Both the position numbers and the translations under genes were made by a program. A DNA stretch of 64,000 nt from positions 16,593,620 to 16,657,619 of the forward strand of contig CM055106.1 of assembly GCA_029204225.1 (NCBI GenBank). The letters are read 5' to 3'. This DNA is from Diphasiastrum complanatum (Eukaryota > Streptophyta > Lycopodiopsida > Lycopodiales > Lycopodiaceae). Under the pieces are notes generated by a model. It made no database searches. It was given only the letters and a program-made list of their open reading frames with translations, and had not been told where the DNA came from. Shown here one piece after another: positions 58,967 through 64,000 of the stretch (position 1 is its first letter; every line of letters begins with the position of its first letter).

Positions 58967-59047
58967 CCCTCCATCTATCTCTGTCTCACTGAGTCTCACT
59001 CTCTCACTCTCTCTGTTTTTCTTTTGTGCGCACTCCCCGAGGTTTCT

Positions 59048-60259
59048 ATGGCGTGTTGTGGTGAGGGATCGTGCTTTGGCTCCATTAAAGCTACGCTCAG
59101 ACGTCTCGTGTCAGCTGGCTTCAAGCACAAGAGGAATAGCGTTCCAGCTGAGGCACAAAGAAGGGAAGTTTTGGCAGCAAAGTGTGAAGAATCTGGTCTG
59201 GATTGTACTCTGTGGAGCCAGTTGCCTGAGGAGGTTGTGGAAAGGATCGTGGCATGGTTGCCGCTTCGTGATTTCTTTCGATTGCGAGGGGTGTGCAAGC
59301 GATGGAATGCTCTGGTTGCGTGCCCTCACTTTCAAGATGTCCAGGCATTTGGGCCTCCAAGAAGACACTGGCTTCTTCTCTGCAAGACTGGATCACTAGA
59401 GGATTGCTTGGCGTACGATGTGGAATCCATGAAGTGGCACAAATGGTCCCTCAGCTTCCTGCCTTTGGGACTTTGTGTGGTCAAAGCTTCCGGAGGGCTT
59501 CTACTTTGCTTTTCCACCACCATGGAAAAGAGTGTTTTCATTTGTAATCCTCTGACAAAGTTCTGGGTGGAATTGCCTGGCATACGATCCGCCAGATTCT
59601 TCAGAGCAGTCGGCATGGTGGTCAATAGCAACAGGAAGGCCTACAAGGTCGTGGTAGTTGGCTGCAACGGGACAGATTTTAATAGCTGGGCAACGGAAGT
59701 TTATGATTCTACGAGCCATTCATGGACACTAGCAGCTCAGCTTCCCAGAGGCGTGCTTCTGTATCCTGGAAAGATGACTTTGTGTAATGATCTTCTTTAC
59801 TGCATAACTTCCCATCCTTTTAATGTAGCGGTCTATGATCTGGAGCAGGGGAAATGGGATCAGATAGATATGCCAATGTACCAATTCTATGTCTATCCCT
59901 GGCTTGTGTCATGTGGAGGGTTCCTATTGATGGTTGGGTGCCTGGATCACGGTGGAGCAAGGCAAATCATTCAGATTTGGCAGCTGGAACGGCAGTTCAT
60001 GGAATGGAGGGAGGTAGCCAATATGCCACAAGCCTTGTACCAAGAATTCGTATCAAAATCTCCGCAGGGTCAATTCGATTGTGTTGGAGTTGATAATTGC
60101 ATTCTCATTTGTGCAAGTCAGACTCTTCAAGTTCTTTGCTATGACGTTTCAAAAGCTAAATGGAGCTGGCTGCGCAGCTGCCCCCATGCTTTAAACAGTC
60201 ATAGAGAGGAAGCTATAGTAGGGTTTGATTTTGATCCAGGGTTGACTGCTCAGTTCTGA
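59048..60259 (+). CDS. F-box protein with C-terminal propeller-like (kelch/FBA-type) region
   Basis: Substrate-receptor subunit of an SCF (Skp1-cullin-F-box) ubiquitin ligase: the F-box binds Skp1 and the C-terminal half is expected to bind the target. 403 residues, single exon, no stops. The F-box is at about 56-95 (WSQLPEEVVERIVAWLPLRD, then FFRLRGVCKRWNAL). The rest shows repeated beta-strand blocks typical of plant F-box/kelch proteins (VFICNPLTKFWVELPGIRSA, YDSTSHSWTLAAQLP, VAVYDLEQGKWDQIDMPMYQ, VLCYDVSKAKWSWLRSCP). It resembles, as I recall, Arabidopsis At5g15710, whose product is of similar length. The frame is also open from ATG 58853, but those 65 codons translate the CT/AT repeats and are unlikely to be protein; ATG 59048 (MACCGEGSCFG) is preferred. 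The target is unknown. It looks intact. Confidence 0.9.
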   Translation: MACCGEGSCFGSIKATLRRLVSAGFKHKRNSVPAEAQRREVLAAKCEESGLDCTLWSQLPEEVVERIVAWLPLRDFFRLRGVCKRWNALVACPHFQDVQAFGPPRRHWLLLCKTGSLEDCLAYDVESMKWHKWSLSFLPLGLCVVKASGGLLLCFSTTMEKSVFICNPLTKFWVELPGIRSARFFRAVGMVVNSNRKAYKVVVVGCNGTDFNSWATEVYDSTSHSWTLAAQLPRGVLLYPGKMTLCNDLLYCITSHPFNVAVYDLEQGKWDQIDMPMYQFYVYPWLVSCGGFLLMVGCLDHGGARQIIQIWQLERQFMEWREVANMPQALYQEFVSKSPQGQFDCVGVDNCILICASQTLQVLCYDVSKAKWSWLRSCPHALNSHREEAIVGFDFDPGLTAQF

Positions 60260-61399
60260 TGATGCGTCCATATTGAAACCAGCAGTGGGGTTGATCGTGA
60301 TCCTCCATCCTCCATCCTGCAGATGTATTTCTCATCTTGATTCAACGAAATCTCATAGAAATATGTTGCTCATCGGTGAAAAGAACTTTGAAAACTGAGT
60401 TCTAAGACATAACCCTTGATGGTTTGACTGAGATGGAAAAGAAAAGACAAGAAAAGTGGATCCGGTCGTGCTCTCTACTAGCTTCATGGGATGTCTCTGG
60501 AAGAATATCTGTCTAGAATTGCAGCATCCCGTTCTTGAAAAAAAGAGATTGAAGAGAAAGAGGTTGGAAGCTGAAAGATGCATCTTTTGTTTTTGGTGTC
60601 TCCTGTTGCAAAGGAGGTCAGGTAATTTGTGCACTCTTCTCATATTTCAAGTGTTCTTGAGAATAGCAGATGTTTTGAAGGATTTTTGCAAGCAGTTGGA
60701 TGCACAATTTTGTTGAAGGTCAAGCATTTTTGTCAAGAATCAGATAGTGCAATGGTTTGAAAGATTTACATTTTCTTGCTAGCCCATTGCTTGAGTGGCT
60801 TTTGCTTATCCTTGGCTGGCCTTGATATGTGATGTAAATGGTGCATATTGTACATAATGAAGCTAATTAAATTATCTATTGTTGTTAAAACAAAAACAAA
60901 CTCATTGACTTGCTCAAATCGCAAGTTCAGCCCGCCGATGGTATTTGTAGTTATCAGGTATCTCTGGATGCCTTTGTTAGTCCTGAGAGAAGACATAAAA
61001 AATCATTAGAATGCTTGCACTTATGCTTAGTGCAAAAACCTTTGGTTCATGTGTGTAGGTTACTTCTTGGCAGGTTTGTAGCTAAATGCCAACATAGAAA
61101 GCTGAAATGCAATATCCATGAAATACGATTAGCATCCTTGTACTTATGCTTAGCGCAAAAAACTTTCATTGGTGTTTGTAGGTTACTCTTTGGCATGTTA
61201 TATAACTCGACATGAATATAGAATATTTCATATGGTTTTAAATTTCTCTGCCTTGTAAGAGCTTGAAGTACTTGAAGAGGTTTCTAATTATCTCGTTGAG
61301 TGTTGGCGATTCGTTAGCTAGTGAATTCAGATTTTGACAGATAGTTGTGAATTGATATTCTTCTAGGAGTAAGACTTGTTAAAATATTGGAAACATGCA
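60260..61399 (+). other. F-box gene 3' flank with an imperfect duplication
   Basis: 3' UTR then intergenic DNA. Two copies of a ~70-base unit (61008-61077 and 61130-61200) share ACTTATGCTTAG, GCAAAAA, GTAGGTTACT and TTGGCA. No gene recognised; the frames at 60456-60716 and 60910-61215 lack motifs. Confidence 0.5.
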
Positions 61400-64000
61400 C
61401 TATCCATAGTCCCCATGAACCGTGGACGGTTCACCATGGTTCTTGGAACCGTACAGTGAACCATACGGTTCACCAAGTCTGGTTGCATCCACTGTAACCA
61501 TGAAGGGTAAATTAAAGTTGGGTTGCACCAATAAAGGGGCCGTTATCAATGATTCCTTGAGAGTTTCGAAAGCCATCTGAGTTCCTTTGTCCATTTCAAC
61601 TTATCCTTCCTCAGAAGATGGGTAAGCGGTGCTGCAACTTTCGAGAAGTCTTAAATGAATCTTCTATAATAGGATGCTAAACCCAGAAATCCTCTCAATT
61701 CTCTGACGCTATTAGGTGATTTCTAATTCTTGATTGTCTCAATTTTCTTCTGGTCCACCTTGATTCCCTCCTTGGACACAATGTGCCCCAAGTATTCCAC
61801 CTCATCTCGAACGAATTCACATTTGGTTATCTTTGCAAACAACTTGTATTCTCGAAGAATACTTAAAACTGTATCCAAATGTTTCGTATGCTCTTCCATG
61901 TTTCTGCTATATATCAGAATGCCGTCAAAGAATACCAACACAAATAAAGGTAAGGTTCAAAAATCCGATTCATAAGAGCTTGAAAAGTGGCAGGAGCATT
62001 AGTTAATCTGAAAGGCATCACTCTGAATTTATAATGTCCCCTGTCAGTTCGGAAAGTTGTTTTATGCTGATCCTCTTCTTTGACCTTAATTTGATGGTAT
62101 CATGAACGTATATCTATTCTCAAAAAGACGTTGGCTCCCTTTAAAGCATCCAACAAATCATCCACCCTAGGAATTGAATATCTGTTTTGATGTTGTTAAG
62201 AGTTCGATAATCAATACACATTCTGAACGTTCCATCTTTCTTCTTAACCAGCAACATGGAAGAGGCAAAAGGTGATTTACTTTATCTTGGCCAATGGTTT
62301 TGTTTTTACTTTCTTGACTTGTCCCTCAACTTCTTCGATTCTGAGCACAAACATTTCCACGTTTGATCTAGACAGCCTTTGAGCCTTCTCCACAAAAATT
62401 AGCTGCAAACTTGAATGTGGTTGAGTAGATTGAACGCTGTGTAGTTCAAATTGGCGTTCTCCTTGTTTGAAGCTCATCAGTCCTTGATCGAAGTTTATTG
62501 TCACATTTCCCAAGGTCTTAAGCCATTCCACCCCTAGTATATTATCAATTGGACCCAGCTCCACAATATGGAAACTCGTTTTAAGAGTATAATCCTCGAT
62601 TTGCAAGCTCACCCCTGGGGTGATGTTATTACAAGGAATGGTTACTCCATTGGCAATCTGGACTCTCATATTATCACAATGATCCAAAGATGCTAATTCG
62701 CAACTTCGTAATGACCTACTATTAAAAAAGTTATGCGTACTACCACTACTTATTAAACAAAATACTTTCCTTCCATTAATTAATGCTTGCACACGGAAGG
62801 TTTTGTTAGAGTGGGATCCATTGAAAGCATTTAGAGATATGTTCAATAATTCAACTTTCTGATCCCTCCTAATGGATCTTTCCGGCTATCCGTGGTCTGA
62901 TTGATGGTTTGGTGATTCCTCATCGGATGAGGTGTCTTCCTTTCCTTCATTACTTTGCGGCGGCTGAGTGTCAATGACATTCTCTGAAAAAATGCTAGTA
63001 TCGTCTTCATTATCTTCAACAATCAAGGCTATCTCTGCCTTAGATCTGACAATTTTCACCTCTGGCTTGGCCTCCATGTTGCTCACTTGTTTCTTACCAC
63101 TATCCCTCCTATCAGCTTCTTTAATTGTCGGGTACTGGAGGATTGTGCTACTTTTCTTATCATGTCGATGAATATTAGAATTCCGCTCAACTTCCCACCC
63201 ATTAACTTCATATATGCTACATCAGCTCCAATATCTAGTTGCAGTCCTTGTACATACCTTCGCAAGTGATCTGCATCAGACACTGTGGGTAGCTTAAGAG
63301 TTAGACTCCAAAACTTAAAGCTATACTCTTGTATCGAACTCTTCTAGTGTATCTTCGTCCATCTTTTAAAGTTATCATCATCTTGGAATGGTCTTCTGAA
63401 GGTCTCAATGCAAGCATTCTTAAATAGCGGCCAATTAGTTCCTTTACATTCCTCTATTGATAGCCTATTCTCCCTCCGCTTCCACCACTCATAAGCTGCT
63501 TCTTCAAAATGGATTGTAGCGAAAGTGATTTTAGCTTTGATCAGGCCTTTCAAACAGGGTGAAGTAATGATCTAATTTAACCAACCACTCTTCAATGTCA
63601 AGAGTCTTAAAGTCACCATTGAATTTTTGAATGGTAATCTTATCCTTGTACTCCCAAGCATCAAAGTGGTTCCATTGTTTATGAAACCTCGTTGACTGTT
63701 GCACTTGTTGTTTACCAAGTCTGACCGGATACTCAGTATGACTCTATGATACCTGCTTCCCCTTGTCCATGTCAATTCTCCGGACATCCTGAGAAGATGT
63801 TACATTTTGTGACGAAGATGGTGGTTGGAACGATGTGGATGGTTCATTATATCTTTGGTCAACTCTGGCAACTTTTTCTTGCCTACCAGCTAGGCTATCA
63901 AACAATCTGTTCCATTTCGCCTCATCGGCTAGCCGATTTTTTTCCATTGCTTGCAAAATTGTAACTATCAGATATTGTGTAGCTTGCATTTTACTTAGCA
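61400..64000 (-). pseudogene. Gypsy gag-protease-RT, truncated and running off the window
   Basis: Starts near 63989 with MQATQYLIVTILQAMEKNRL and reads Gag (ATIHFEEAAYEWWKRRENRL, then WPLFKNACIETFRRPFQDDD, 63553-63344; RRYVQGLQLDIGADVAYMKL, 63250-63190). Protease at 62846-62277 has CLISSGSTHNFFNSRSL, where the usual LIDSGS has lost its catalytic aspartate, and ILGVEWLKTLGNVTINF. RT pieces follow leftward: about 62230-62000 (decayed), [20 protein letters not shown] (61941-61860), ECEFV-like KCEFVRDEVEYLGHIVSKEG, and LITAPLLVQPNFNLPFMVTV to 61500. Beyond VDAT the pol match stops. The layout (RVP_2 protease, chromovirus-style RT) differs from the Gypsies at 36 and 50-57 kb. Not functional. Confidence 0.85.

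Noticed and set aside
58853-59047. N-terminal 65-codon extension of the F-box protein
   Set aside because: It translates CT and AT repeats and lacks conservation-like features; ATG 59048 gives a normal F-box protein.

Overview
The window looks like nuclear DNA of a non-seed vascular plant, most likely a fern. The evidence is a microbial-type terpene synthase gene (a family known from non-seed land plants), spliceosomal introns up to about 3.1 kb, a plant-type F-box/beta-propeller gene, and very dense, nested, decayed Copia and Gypsy retrotransposons with plant-style primer-binding sites. The species cannot be named from sequence alone.

Three host genes can be supported. (1) Lipoyl synthase, plus strand: the end of one exon (1-29) and the last exon (3130-3255), split by a 3.1 kb intron. 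(2) A microbial-terpene-synthase-like gene, minus strand, 30799-32393, rebuilt here as four exons and 363 residues. (3) An intronless F-box protein with a propeller-like C-terminal region, plus strand, 59048-60259. They show no operon-like or pathway relation; they are islands between transposons.

The rest is mobile DNA. 2.4-2.6 kb: Copia gag remnant inside the lipoyl synthase intron. 5.3-8.3 kb: chimeric Copia element and its LTR. 9.1-12.25 kb: minus-strand Copia. 12.26-14.4 kb: LTR with primer site and non-coding interior. 14.4-15.6 kb: chimeric Copia RT/RNase H with a (GA)n expansion, then a second Copia 3' end. 16.8-19.05 kb: internally deleted minus-strand Copia with both LTRs. 19.05-20.6 kb: a reverse transcriptase fragment of neither Copia nor Gypsy type, plus unassigned exon-like pieces. 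21.4-23.6 kb: the 3' end of a Gypsy element carrying an ORF after pol. 23.6-25.9 kb: second member of the 16.8 kb Copia family. 25.9-26.6 kb: Copia gag. 27.8-30.0 kb: plus-strand Copia gag-protease-integrase.

34.4 kb: LINE reverse transcriptase scrap. 36.5-38.9 kb: minus-strand Gypsy pol. 38.9-39.9 kb: another LTR of the 16.8 kb family. 41.8-44.85 kb: CACTA (En/Spm) transposon end with subterminal repeats and an accessory transposase gene. 45.1-47.6 kb: the best-preserved Copia pol. 47.6-48.4 kb: a second block of the CACTA-like repeats. 48.4-49.3 kb: Copia 3' end. 50.1-57.7 kb: two Gypsy elements whose 1 kb LTRs lie in inverted orientation, with an unassigned long ORF between them. 61.4-64 kb: minus-strand Gypsy gag-protease-RT running off the window.

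The most interesting signal is an uncharacterised ORF between integrase and the 3' LTR, present in two separate Gypsy copies (21.4-22.4 kb and 56.2-56.85 kb) that also share an identical 13-nt polypurine tract. Also notable are two independent Copia chimeras with duplicated domains, the odd reverse transcriptase at 19 kb, TTCnnGAA motif pairs spaced exactly 11 bp after a Gypsy pol, and perfect 14-bp G-box palindromes in Copia LTR promoters.
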